Part shown: positions 1-6,787 of the stretch, piece after piece
How the letters are laid out: every line of letters begins with the position of its first letter
How positions within the stretch are numbered: the stretch's first letter is position 1
From: a virus
Virus record (IMG/VR): IMGVR_UViG_3300035564_000128
Location: 1 to 25,362 of that record
Strand: one strand, 5' to 3'
Length of the DNA: 25,362 nt
Program-made: the position numbers and the translations under genes
Notes under the pieces: model-generated
What the model saw: the letters and a program-made list of their open reading frames with translations, nothing else
Database searches by the model: none
What the model was told of the DNA's origin: nothing

Positions 1-52
1 GTGATGTCGAAATAGGACTGTCTCTCTTCACCCAACAGAAGGAGGGGAAAGG

Positions 53-289
53 ATGAAAGAACAAATACAGCAACTTCTCGTCAAATGGCAAAAAGAGGCC
101 GATGCGAACAGGGCGAAGATTGATATACTCAAACAGGCGAGAGAGATCTTACCGCCCAACGTAATTGACGCGCCATTCAGCGAACTCTTAACCGAGCAGA
201 CGCGACTCCAGATGTGCAGAGCCGACTTGCAGGAATTACTATTTGGCTGTGATGAAAAGCCGGCATTCCTCAGAAAGATAATGGATTGA
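53..289 (+). CDS. Small helical hypothetical protein (78 aa)
   Basis: I do not recognise a family. The ATG follows an AAGGAGG-type ribosome binding site at about 39-45 with normal spacing, which supports the start. The product is charged and predominantly helical in appearance (an N-terminal EQIQQLLVKWQKEADANRAK stretch could form a short coiled coil), has two Cys residues and no signal peptide or membrane segment. It is the first complete gene of the window. The 52 bases before it hold only the possible last codons of an upstream reading frame ending at TAG 13-15. A role as a small phage accessory protein is inferred from position only. Confidence 0.6.
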   Translation: MKEQIQQLLVKWQKEADANRAKIDILKQAREILPPNVIDAPFSELLTEQTRLQMCRADLQELLFGCDEKPAFLRKIMD

Positions 290-375
290 TTTTTCCCCTA
301 ACTCGGAAGGAAAACAATAAGCAAACAAGAGATTGAAGACGCGAAAAATGAAATGTTCGGCTGGTGGGGGATCCC

Positions 376-507
376 ATGACCATATTCCCGACATCAGCAA
401 AACGGTTTGTCCTTTTTCTTGCCCTGGTATCGGTAGCAGGGGCGCAGACACACAAGAAAATCACCCGTCACTATTCGCAGACTATGATGCAATTATTGCA
501 ACATTAA
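376..507 (+). CDS. Tiny predicted secreted peptide (43 aa)
   Basis: This short reading frame starts at an ATG overlapping a TGA stop (ATGA at 376-379) and ends at TAA 505-507. Its N-terminus has a basic residue pair (Lys9-Arg10), then a hydrophobic run FVLFLALVSV and the cleavage-like sequence AGAQ. This is a Sec signal peptide of the same kind as several larger genes in this window. Only about 19 residues would remain after cleavage (THKKITRHYSQTMMQLLQH). No Cys is present, so it is not an obvious spanin lipoprotein. It lies between the 78-aa gene and the gene at 540. Its role is unknown, and it could be a chance frame, although a perfect signal peptide by chance is unlikely. Confidence 0.45.
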   Translation: MTIFPTSAKRFVLFLALVSVAGAQTHKKITRHYSQTMMQLLQH

Positions 508-539
508 CCCACTCTTTACCTAACCAAAGGAGCCACACA

Positions 540-899
540 ATGAAAAACAACCAGATTCGTCAAGGCGACCTTCTTCTCATCGCCGTTAATTCGCTTCCGA
601 AGTCGAAACAGACAAAGAAGTCAAGGTCCCATCCGCTGCTGGATGGAGAGGCAACGGGCCATGTTCACGCCATTGAATGCGACACAGAAATCAAGCGTCT
701 GGAGTATAACGAGAAAGAGCTGCAGGACCCCTTAGAATCCCTCGGCATCTCGGCAACTGGGATCTGTGGCCTTGAGGTGAGTCAACCCGCAAAGCTCACC
801 CATCAGGAGCATTCGGCTCTTGATGTCCCGGTGGGAAACTATATCGCAATCCGTCAACGCGAGTACAGCCCGGAGGCCATCCGCAATGTCGCCGACTAA
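540..899 (+). CDS. Conserved small phage protein, RQGDLLL...RQREY type (119 aa)
   Basis: I chose ATG 540 because AAAGGAG lies at 526-532 and the family motif (RQGDLLLIAV) starts right after it. The same frame is open further upstream, but that part looks like chance sequence. Recognisable family pattern: an N-terminal QGDLLL strand, a central GEATGHVHAIE (GE.TGH.H) motif, then HQEHSALDVPVGNYIAIRQREYSP near the C-terminus. I know this pattern as a short protein recurrent in phages and mobile elements whose biochemical function is not known to me. The conserved His residues suggest metal or ligand binding, which is inference. Its stop overlaps the start of the DUF6745-type gene by 14 bases, so the two are probably translationally coupled. 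Confidence 0.75.
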   Translation: MKNNQIRQGDLLLIAVNSLPKSKQTKKSRSHPLLDGEATGHVHAIECDTEIKRLEYNEKELQDPLESLGISATGICGLEVSQPAKLTHQEHSALDVPVGNYIAIRQREYSPEAIRNVAD

Positions 900-2187
900 G
901 AAGATCGAGAAACTCACCCCGGCTCAGGAGGTTCTTCTTGAGAGAACATATTCCGAATGGCTTGCCGTCGGGCGAAACACCGCGCCTTTGAACCGCGAGA
1001 AGGCAACCGATATTCTCTACCGGTTCTATGCGGAAATTGGAAAACCCAAGCCGGTCGTCATGGTTTTCAGTTCTCCAATGATGTGCATTCTTGCGTGGGG
1101 TGCGTTGCGCGAGCTTGCCAAACAGAGCAAAGGCAGCCAGCTCGGCAGCCAGCTCGACAGCCAGCTCTACAGCCAGCTCCGCAGCCAGCTCCGCAGCCAG
1201 CTCGGCAGCCAGCTCGGCAGCCAGCTCGGCAGCCAGCTCCGCAGCCAGCTCGACAGCCAGCTCTACAGCCAGCTCGACAGCCAGCTCTACAGCCAGCTCC
1301 GCAGCCAGCTCTACAGCCAGCTCGACAGCCAGCTCGACAGCCAGCTCGGCAGCCAGCTCGGCAGCCAGCTCGGCAGCCAGCTCGACAGCCAGCTCGGCAG
1401 CCAGCTCCGCAGCCAGCTCCGCAGCCAGCTCGACAGCCAGCTCGGCAGCCAGCTCCGCAGCCAGCTCGACAGCCAGCTCGACAGCCAGCTCTACAGCCAG
1501 CTCGACAGCCAGCTCGGCAGCCAGCTCGGCAGCCAGCTCCGCAGCCAGCTCGGAAACTACTTCGGAGCACAGCATTGGTGTGCATGGGAGGTGTTCTACC
1601 ATTTCTGCCATCAGATCGGAGTGACCTATACTCCTGCCGAAATCAAAACACTCAATCTTTGGCTTGAGCAATCGCGAGAACTCCATTGGTGGTTTCCGTA
1701 TGACGGCATCGTCTTGTGTAGTGAGCGGCACAACATACTCTCGGTGGATGAGCAGGGTAGACTGCATTCGGACAAGGGCCAGTCGGTTGGTTATACTGAT
1801 GGCTGGGGCTTGTGGTCTTGGCATGGAGTGAATGTTGCGAAAGAGGTGATTGAATCACCGGAAAAGATCACCGTCAAGCAAATCGAAACCGAGCAAAACG
1901 CAGAGGTTCGACGTGTAATGATCGAACGATATGGTCAATCACGGTATCTCACTGACTCCGGCGCCAAGCTTCTGCATCAAGACTCTCTCGGCAAACTCTG
2001 GGCCAAGGAAATCCCCGGCGATGAATCTCTTGTTATGGTGGAAGTTCAGAACTCCACGCCTGAGCTAGACGGATCATTCAAGAACTATTTCCTCCGGGTC
2101 CCGCCGGACATCCGTGAAGCAAAACAAGCCGTTGCGTGGACCTTTGGAATGAAGCCGCAAGAGTATAAACCAGCATCAGAAAGCTAA
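886..2187 (+). CDS. DUF6745-type protein with 35 SQLX tetrapeptide repeats (433 aa)
   Basis: The start is ATG 886, preceded by CGGAGG at 871-876 and overlapping the upstream gene. Three parts are visible. Residues 1-83 are a helical N-terminal region (KKIEKLTPAQEVLLERTYSE). Residues 84-223 are 35 uninterrupted Ser-Gln-Leu-X units, with X only Gly, Asp, Arg or Tyr. Residues 224-433 are a C-terminal domain with WWFPYDG, NAEVRRVMIERYG (338-350), NSTPE (389-393), a YFLRVPPD motif and AVAWTFG (415-421). From memory this C-terminal pattern matches the DUF6745 family, known from actinobacteria and phages, in which short-period repeats before the domain also occur. No enzymatic function is established to my knowledge. 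A four-residue period fits neither a heptad coiled coil nor classical pentapeptide repeats. There is no signal peptide. Confidence 0.85.
   Translation: MSPTKKIEKLTPAQEVLLERTYSEWLAVGRNTAPLNREKATDILYRFYAEIGKPKPVVMVFSSPMMCILAWGALRELAKQSKGSQLGSQLDSQLYSQLRSQLRSQLGSQLGSQLGSQLRSQLDSQLYSQLDSQLYSQLRSQLYSQLDSQLDSQLGSQLGSQLGSQLDSQLGSQLRSQLRSQLDSQLGSQLRSQLDSQLDSQLYSQLDSQLGSQLGSQLRSQLGNYFGAQHWCAWEVFYHFCHQIGVTYTPAEIKTLNLWLEQSRELHWWFPYDGIVLCSERHNILSVDEQGRLHSDKGQSVGYTDGWGLWSWHGVNVAKEVIESPEKITVKQIETEQNAEVRRVMIERYGQSRYLTDSGAKLLHQDSLGKLWAKEIPGDESLVMVEVQNSTPELDGSFKNYFLRVPPDIREAKQAVAWTFGMKPQEYKPASES
1135..1554 (+). repeat. 12-bp tandem repeat, 35 units (AGC CAG CTC NNC)
   Basis: There are 35 head-to-tail units of 12 bases inside the DUF6745-type gene. 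In each unit the nine bases AGCCAGCTC are invariant and the last codon is GGC, GAC, CGC or TAC, except that the last unit ends in GGA. I counted X as Gly 12, Asp 10, Arg 8 and Tyr 5. Because the unit is a multiple of three, slippage would change copy number without shifting the frame. The near-perfect identity of the fixed bases points to recent expansion or continuous homogenisation. Confidence 0.97.
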
Positions 2188-2217
2188 ACCCACAAAAGAA
2201 AACGGAGAAACCAACCC

Positions 2218-2676
2218 ATGAAAAGCCTCATCATCCTATTCCTTTTATTCTCTACTACGGCAGGGGCACAGAACAAACTCACTGAGAAAGAATTTGATGA
2301 GATCCTCAATCAGGCGCAGGGAATTACCACGCGCACTCTTCAGCCAATCCATAGGCGCGCCGACACAACACTCTCAATATCCATAACAACTCAATGGCTT
2401 CTGCGTGGGTGCAGAATCTATGAACTTCTCGAACTCTACTCCCGCTATGAGAAGGAGGCAATGAGGGACTCGGTGCAGACGATAGAAATAATTCCCTACA
2501 CCTCACCAATGCGTTACGATACCGTGTATTGCGATGGGAAGGTGCGGTTGGTTCCGAACTATTGGGGAACGATTGATCTTATCTATCATCCACCGCAATA
2601 TCGCACGGTATGGATTCACCCCAATGCTCCACCACCAAATCCATTTATCGAATGGCTACGCAAACAATCGAACTAA
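2218..2676 (+). CDS. Predicted secreted protein with Sec signal peptide (152 aa)
   Basis: The family is not recognised. Residues 1-18 are a Sec signal peptide (MKSLIILFLLFSTTAGAQ) with a GA-Q cleavage site. The mature part begins with a helical segment (NKLTEKEFDEILNQAQG), then alternates beta-like stretches with Asp-Thr/Ser pairs (ADTTL, RDSVQ, YDTVY) and ends in a Pro-rich segment near HPNAPPPNPF. There are two Cys residues. It sits 30 bases after the SQLX-repeat gene and 15 bases before the HNH gene. A GGAGA purine stretch lies upstream of the ATG. Location in the cell envelope is inferred from the signal peptide. Confidence 0.7.
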   Translation: MKSLIILFLLFSTTAGAQNKLTEKEFDEILNQAQGITTRTLQPIHRRADTTLSISITTQWLLRGCRIYELLELYSRYEKEAMRDSVQTIEIIPYTSPMRYDTVYCDGKVRLVPNYWGTIDLIYHPPQYRTVWIHPNAPPPNPFIEWLRKQSN

Positions 2677-2691
2677 CCGAAGCAGAGATGA

Positions 2692-3309
2692 ATGCCTAAA
2701 CTAAACAGTGACGGGATCAACGCTGCAAAGCTCCGCTGTGCCAGGCGCGATGGGCTCAGGTGTAATAATCCCGCCTGCCACAAAGTGCTGGGAGAGGCAT
2801 ATCTTGATTCTCATAACCAAGAGAAAAATGTTTATCTCGAACTCGATCACATCGACGGCAATCCTGAGAACAATCCCGAAGATGGTTCCAACCATCAGCT
2901 GTTGTGCGTTCCCTGCAATCGACTTAAGAGCGCAAAGGATAAGCCGCGCGCCCCGAAGTTCCAATCCCACGTAGAGTTTAAGAAGCTGAGAAAAATACGG
3001 ATGCGAAAATACGGAAGTGTTCGCAATGAAAGGCTCTTACAGCAGTACGTCTCTATGGCGAAGAACCTAAACGCAGAACCAATAGCGATCAAGTTCTTCG
3101 AAGAGACCGTAATCAAGTACGTCACCATCGGCCGGGATGATCTGGTGAACGCGGCCGCCAATGAGGTTGAACTCAAGACAGCCCAGACCATCGGTCAAAC
3201 GGCAGTCCGGGGCTACCTCGACAAGAAAACCAATCCCATCAATGGCATATACGAAGAATATCAGGACGCCGAGGGGAATTGGTGCATTCGCAAGCGCAGG
3301 GATCAATGA
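2692..3309 (+). CDS. HNH endonuclease-like protein upstream of terminase (205 aa)
   Basis: A compact HNH fold with structural zinc ligands is visible: Cys24/Cys29 (RCNNPAC), Asp52-His53 (LELDHIDGN), Asn67 and Cys72/Cys75-Asn76 (LLCVPCN). The rest (about residues 80-205) is a basic helical region without a recognised domain, making the protein longer than a minimal HNH domain. HNH proteins encoded near terminase genes are known to assist DNA packaging in some phages (HK97 gp74 class). Here the gene is about 0.9 kb upstream of TerS, which is compatible with that role. A homing-type nuclease or DNA-modification role remains possible. The start ATG 2692 has only a weak purine stretch before it, and the upstream gene ends 15 bases earlier. 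Confidence 0.8.
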   Translation: MPKLNSDGINAAKLRCARRDGLRCNNPACHKVLGEAYLDSHNQEKNVYLELDHIDGNPENNPEDGSNHQLLCVPCNRLKSAKDKPRAPKFQSHVEFKKLRKIRMRKYGSVRNERLLQQYVSMAKNLNAEPIAIKFFEETVIKYVTIGRDDLVNAAANEVELKTAQTIGQTAVRGYLDKKTNPINGIYEEYQDAEGNWCIRKRRDQ

Positions 3310-3474
3310 ATGAAAGGGGTGGGTTTGCATAAACATGGAATTTCAGGCTTTGTTCCTAACGAGAAACACTTCACTGGAAAGAGGGGGCCGGGTAGCGGCA
3401 CTCGCCGCAAGGGAACCACGAGAAAACAGAGGCGCGCAAATCAACAACCGCATGTGAACAAGTATATGCAATAG
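3310..3474 (+). CDS. Small basic protein (54 aa)
   Basis: This short frame starts directly after the HNH gene stop (TGA 3307-3309, ATG 3310), suggesting translational coupling, and ends at TAG 3472-3474. The product is strongly basic: GKRGPGSGTRRKGTTRKQRR lies in the middle, with further His and Lys residues. This resembles a nucleic-acid-binding tail or a disordered basic peptide. No domain is recognised. Its stop overlaps the AGGAGG site of the next gene. A function in DNA binding is inference from charge only. Confidence 0.5.
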   Translation: MKGVGLHKHGISGFVPNEKHFTGKRGPGSGTRRKGTTRKQRRANQQPHVNKYMQ

Positions 3475-3482
3475 GAGGAAAA

Positions 3483-3836
3483 GTGAGCATTATTGGCAAG
3501 CCTATCGAGTGCAATCCTGAAGAGTATTGCAAGACCTTCCGCCACAAGCCCCGAAAGTACGGCGACGGGATCTTCTGCGAAACCCGTTATATTCCCATGC
3601 CTAACGCTGAGCCTATCGTCAAGGACGGAAAGCATCACATTTTTGTCATCCGCGACGGCAAACCCACAGAGATTTCTGCCAGTGAAGTCAAGGTGCTCCA
3701 AAGCGGCAATGCGCCACAGGGCTGCACCTGTGGCACCGATAAGACCTGCTGGAAGCATGAGAAGCCCCACGACCTCGGAGAGTATTTCCCCGGCGGCAAG
3801 CTGCCCAACAATGAACCAATACGATTTGAAGAATGA
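3483..3836 (+). CDS. Cys-rich hypothetical protein (117 aa)
   Basis: The start is GTG 3483, placed by a strong AGGAGG at about 3473-3478. Six Cys residues are present: Cys10, Cys16, Cys32 in the N-terminal half and Cys81, Cys83, Cys89 followed by His92 (GCTCGTDKTCWKH) in the C-terminal half. The latter looks like a metal-binding knuckle. No known family is recognised. Its stop overlaps the start of the next zinc-finger gene (ATGA). It belongs to a run of small Cys-rich proteins in the packaging block. Confidence 0.65.
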   Translation: MSIIGKPIECNPEEYCKTFRHKPRKYGDGIFCETRYIPMPNAEPIVKDGKHHIFVIRDGKPTEISASEVKVLQSGNAPQGCTCGTDKTCWKHEKPHDLGEYFPGGKLPNNEPIRFEE

Positions 3837-4081
3837 CAGCTCACCGCAACTGCCGATATTGCCACGATCCAATTCCTCAAAAGAAGCTCGGTCACGGCGC
3901 CAAATATTGCACCGTCCGCTGCAAGAACCTCGACGAGCGCCAGGTCAAACGGCCCGAGCGTCTTCGTCAGTGTAGACCATCGTACGATCGGATGATGAAG
4001 GGCTACAACCGCATGGATGCCGGATACGCCCATCCGTGTTACGAGACAGATTTTCCTTCCATTGCAATTCCCAAAAAATAG
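3833..4081 (+). CDS. Treble-clef-type zinc-finger microprotein (82 aa)
   Basis: An N-terminal zinc site is visible: Cys7-X2-Cys10 (CRYCHDPIP), then Cys26-X3-Cys30 (KYCTVRC). This CxxC...YCxxxC pattern is typical of small treble-clef or zinc-ribbon proteins common in phages. The C-terminal half is basic, then rich in Tyr and Pro, with no second domain. The start overlaps the previous stop by four bases. It lies just upstream of the terminase small subunit, so a DNA-related accessory role is plausible but unproven. Confidence 0.65.
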   Translation: MTAHRNCRYCHDPIPQKKLGHGAKYCTVRCKNLDERQVKRPERLRQCRPSYDRMMKGYNRMDAGYAHPCYETDFPSIAIPKK

Positions 4082-4096
4082 CAAAGCACAGATTCG

Positions 4097-4125
4097 TTGA
4101 CATCATCAAGCTATCGCGGTACGTT
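4097..4125 (+). promoter_or_regulatory. Possible sigma-70-like promoter upstream of terS
   Basis: A perfect TTGACA lies at 4097-4102 and TACGTT at 4120-4125, separated by 17 bases. The second box matches TATAAT at the three most conserved positions (T1, A2, T6) only. The site falls in the roughly 90-base gap between the zinc-finger gene and the terminase small subunit, one of the few non-coding gaps in the window. Primary sigma factors of Bacteroidetes use other boxes, so this depends on the host. Confidence 0.3.
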
Positions 4126-4171
4126 TGTGTGTGAGAATAAGTGGCTCGCACAGTCGAGCGGGAGATGTCAA

Positions 4172-4711
4172 GTGAAGCTCAAGGGTCGCCCCTTAAAATT
4201 CGCGGAGTTCATTCTTCGTGGAGATAATCAAACCAAAGCATACAAGAAGGCTGGATACAAACCGAAGTCTGACGCGGCGGCGGGAACATGCGCCGCGCGA
4301 TTGTTGAGAAATGTTCGCGTTTCACAATATCTCGAAGAACGCCGAGAAGAGATTGCCAAGAAAATTCAGCAAGAAACAAACATTACCGTTTGCGATGTCA
4401 TTCTTGAACTCAAGCGAATCGGTTTTTCTCGCATCAACAAGATTCTCTCGTTTAATGGTTCAACAGTCACGCTGAAAAATTCAAATGCGATTTCCGACGA
4501 CGACCTTGCTGCAATCGAATCAGTCAAAGAAGGCAAAGACGGCATTGCAATCAAACTCTATGACAAGGTTGGTCCACTCACGAAGATCGGCGAGCATCTG
4601 GGAGCATGGAAGCCCAATGGTTCTAATTCTAACCTTTCTCGTGTCGTTAATGTTACCGTTCGCGTTATCGGCGCAAAGCGTCCCTATCAGTTCCATGTCC
4701 AGGCAAACTGA
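4172..4711 (+). CDS. terS: Terminase small subunit (179 aa)
   Basis: Recognises the phage DNA end or pac/cos site and recruits the large subunit. The N-terminal segment (KFAEFILRGDNQTKAYKKAG, then AARLLRNVRVSQYL) is the helix-turn-helix pattern of the Terminase_2 family. The middle (TNITVCDVILELKRIGFSRI) and C-terminal (DKVGPLTKIGEHLGAW) parts are also characteristic. I chose GTG 4172 because GGGAG lies 7-8 bases upstream and homologues begin near the KGRPLKF segment. The frame is open up to a TTG at 4097, but that codon would overlap the possible promoter. It overlaps terL by 17 bases, the usual arrangement. Confidence 0.85.
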   Translation: MKLKGRPLKFAEFILRGDNQTKAYKKAGYKPKSDAAAGTCAARLLRNVRVSQYLEERREEIAKKIQQETNITVCDVILELKRIGFSRINKILSFNGSTVTLKNSNAISDDDLAAIESVKEGKDGIAIKLYDKVGPLTKIGEHLGAWKPNGSNSNLSRVVNVTVRVIGAKRPYQFHVQAN

Positions 4712-6227
4712 CGCGCTCGCCGATGTTACCGTAGATCTTCAACCCAAGCAGGCCGAACTCCTTGAGGTGATGCAGAACGGAACAGCCACCACCATTGGCT
4801 ACGGCGGTTCTCGTGGCGGCGGAAAATCTCACGGCGGACGTTCCGCGATTTATCTTCGTCGATTGTGGTACCCAAAAACAAACGCACTCATATTTCGCCG
4901 CACATGGGGAGAGGTATTTAAAAATCATCTTCGCCCGCTTCTGACTGAACACCCCGAACTCCTTCAGCACTATCGTTCACAAGAAAAAACGGTTTACATA
5001 CCGCAGACGCAATCCGAGATCACATTCGGGACTGCCGAGCACGAACAGGACATTCTCGCATTTCACGGTCTCGCCTTCGCGGATATTCTGGTTGACGAAT
5101 CACAGCGTTGCACTCAGTACATGCTTGAGAAGCTCAAGGAGTCCAACCGCTGCACGACGAACGAGGACATCACCCCGAAGATGATTCAGCTTATGAATCC
5201 CGGCGACCTCGGCCACGCATACAACAAGCGCGTCTTCATCGACCGCGAGTATATTGAGAACGAAGAGCCAGATGATTTCGCATTTGTCGAAGCTCACGGT
5301 TGGGACAATGTGATGTGGGTTCTCAAGGCGCTCAAGACCGATGGCCTGACCGCCGAAGACTTCTACGGATGGAACTCAGAGAAGCGGTTTGAGTATTTCG
5401 TAACGCGCTCGAACTACGGCAAGAAGCTCAACTCTCTTCCCGACTCCGAACGCAGGGCGCAACTACTTGGAGATTGGAACGTCTACGCGGGACAGTTCTT
5501 CAATATGCTTCGCAGGGACATCCACTACATCAGACCGTTTCAACCGCCGCAAGATTGGCGAGTGATGGCGACGATTGATTGGGGACAGCGATCAGTTCTC
5601 GAAGTCCAGGCATACAGCTTCAACGGCAACGTCTACAATTTTGGCGAAGTGTTCACCGAGCACCAAGCCGCAACGCCCCGCGCAATCGAGATGGCGGAGT
5701 TCCTAATCGCCAACAAATTCAAGAAGCTCCAGATTCAGTACGATACCAATATGGATCTCGACCTTTCGGAAGTCGGCTACGAGAAGGTTCCGGTCGAGAC
5801 GTTCCGCAAAGTGTTCGCGCAGACGATGGGCGACGACGCCCCGACACTCTTCCGAGTTTCCAAGCGAAGTGTCGACGAGCGGCATTACCGGGAACTGGCA
5901 AACGATGTGATGAAGGATTACCTCGATTGGCAGAAGGGCAAGGATGGAAGTTATACGCACAAGGCGCGATTCTTTGTTACCCAAAAATGCCCGAAGCTAT
6001 GGGAATCACTAAACAGTCTTCAGCATCCCGACAACAATCCAACTGGAAGAGACTTCGCCCGAAACATCGGATTGCAAGACCCATACGACGCAGCGAAGAT
6101 GAATCTACTTGCAATGCTTCCACCGTCAGAATTGAAACGGGCGCATCCCAAACAGTGGTACGAGGAAGTTGTTGAAGCCAACAAACCGAAGAACGTGCGG
6201 AAGAGCTGGAAGGATATTGTTGTCTGA
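4695..6227 (+). CDS. terL: Terminase large subunit (510 aa)
   Basis: Motor and nuclease of DNA packaging. ATPase domain: Walker A GGSRGGGKS (37-45), Walker B ADILVDES (129-136) and an NPGDLGHAYNK segment after it that is typical of this family. RNase H-like nuclease domain: Asp295 in ATIDWGQ, Asp350 in QYDTNMD and Asp462/Asp465 in DPYDAAK are the likely metal ligands. ATG 4695 was chosen because it gives the usual N-terminus with a short spacer before Walker A and the common overlap with terS. The frame is open further upstream inside terS, but that part has no family similarity. The length is normal for the family. Confidence 0.95.
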   Translation: MSRQTDALADVTVDLQPKQAELLEVMQNGTATTIGYGGSRGGGKSHGGRSAIYLRRLWYPKTNALIFRRTWGEVFKNHLRPLLTEHPELLQHYRSQEKTVYIPQTQSEITFGTAEHEQDILAFHGLAFADILVDESQRCTQYMLEKLKESNRCTTNEDITPKMIQLMNPGDLGHAYNKRVFIDREYIENEEPDDFAFVEAHGWDNVMWVLKALKTDGLTAEDFYGWNSEKRFEYFVTRSNYGKKLNSLPDSERRAQLLGDWNVYAGQFFNMLRRDIHYIRPFQPPQDWRVMATIDWGQRSVLEVQAYSFNGNVYNFGEVFTEHQAATPRAIEMAEFLIANKFKKLQIQYDTNMDLDLSEVGYEKVPVETFRKVFAQTMGDDAPTLFRVSKRSVDERHYRELANDVMKDYLDWQKGKDGSYTHKARFFVTQKCPKLWESLNSLQHPDNNPTGRDFARNIGLQDPYDAAKMNLLAMLPPSELKRAHPKQWYEEVVEANKPKNVRKSWKDIVV

Positions 6228-6397
6228 TGCAGGAAGAACTCGAAGTCACGCCATACGAAATCGTAGCCGGTCCCGAGGACGAAGAGAATCGCGGTCAGAT
6301 TGTTACGCTTGCCCTGACAGGCGCAGGTAAGTGGCAACGCCAAGCAGTTACGAGATTGACAGTCACGTTGGGAATCATTCAAACTCATCCAAACTGA
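6227..6397 (+). CDS. Small hypothetical protein (56 aa)
   Basis: Starts at ATG 6227 sharing its A with the terL stop (TGATG) and ends at TGA 6395-6397, three bases before the next gene. The product is acidic at the N-terminus (EELEVTPYEIVAGPEDEEN) and beta-like at the C-terminus (RLTVTLGIIQTHPN). No family is recognised. The tight spacing on both sides supports a real gene rather than a gap. It could be a small virion or packaging accessory protein. Confidence 0.5.
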   Translation: MQEELEVTPYEIVAGPEDEENRGQIVTLALTGAGKWQRQAVTRLTVTLGIIQTHPN

Positions 6398-6400
6398 CCA

Positions 6401-6787
6401 ATGGACTCTGACGCTGAAAAGGCATACGAAGACTTCCGCAAGATGCTCGGCGGTCAAACCCCCCGGGAGTTCGCCGGAGAGCGCCGACCCTGGAAGCGCC
6501 CAGAGGACAGTCCGCTCTACGTTGACCTGTCGGATATGAACGCGGTATCGAACGAGATGGGTGTGATTACAACATTCCCGATGCACCGCAGGCGCTTCAA
6601 GGTATCAAAGCACATAGACCCGAAGGAAGTATTGATTGGCGCGGACAAGTGCCGTGTATTCGGTCACACGCCGATTGCTGAAGCACCGGAAGCCACCTGT
6701 GCTCAGTGTGGCAAGACCCGCGCAGAGCTTGAAGCGGTCGGAGAGATTTGGGATGGAAAGGGTTCGCTGAAGGGGATTAAGGTATGA
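6401..6787 (+). CDS. Zinc-finger-containing hypothetical protein (128 aa)
   Basis: The C-terminal part carries Cys84, His89, Cys100 and Cys103 (CRVFGHTP, then CAQCGKT), a one-zinc knuckle resembling small prophage proteins with a CxxFGH...CxxCG pattern. The N-terminal part (residues 1-70) is charged and not recognised. The stop overlaps the portal start by four bases (ATGA at 6784-6787). It is the third Cys-rich small protein of the packaging block. Confidence 0.65.
   Translation: MDSDAEKAYEDFRKMLGGQTPREFAGERRPWKRPEDSPLYVDLSDMNAVSNEMGVITTFPMHRRRFKVSKHIDPKEVLIGADKCRVFGHTPIAEAPEATCAQCGKTRAELEAVGEIWDGKGSLKGIKV

Noticed and set aside
1-15. Partial upstream gene ending at TAG 13-15
   Set aside because: Only four codons are visible, which cannot be distinguished from chance.
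376-507. Holin or spanin
   Set aside because: Only a signal-peptide-like hydrophobic segment is present, with no lipobox Cys or second membrane segment, and no endolysin gene lies nearby.
333-539. Upstream extension of the gene at 540
   Set aside because: The frame is open, but the family motif and the AAAGGAG site both place the start at 540, and the extension would overlap the secreted 43-aa frame.
1135-1554. CRISPR array
   Set aside because: The units are 12 bases, contiguous and without spacers, and lie inside a coding frame.
1135-1554. Diversity-generating retroelement variable region
   Set aside because: The variable codons are GGC, GAC, CGC and TAC, not adenine-derived substitutions of a template, and no reverse transcriptase or template repeat is visible in the window.
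957-1667. Two further + strand frames across the repeat array (Gln-Pro-Ala-Arg and Ala-Ser-Ser-Thr repeats)
   Set aside because: Same mechanism: the repeat unit has no stop in any forward frame. They have no ribosome binding site and no domain outside the array.
796-1824. Long reverse-strand open frame (342 codons) through the repeat array, encoding an Ala-Glu-Leu-rich product
   Set aside because: The 12-base unit lacks stop codons in this and other frames, so openness is an automatic result of the repeat. The flanking C-terminal part overlaps the DUF6745-type coding sequence with clear family motifs on the + strand.
4485-4694. N-terminal extension of terL within terS
   Set aside because: The sequence is the shadow of terS in another frame and the normal terminase N-terminus begins at ATG 4695.
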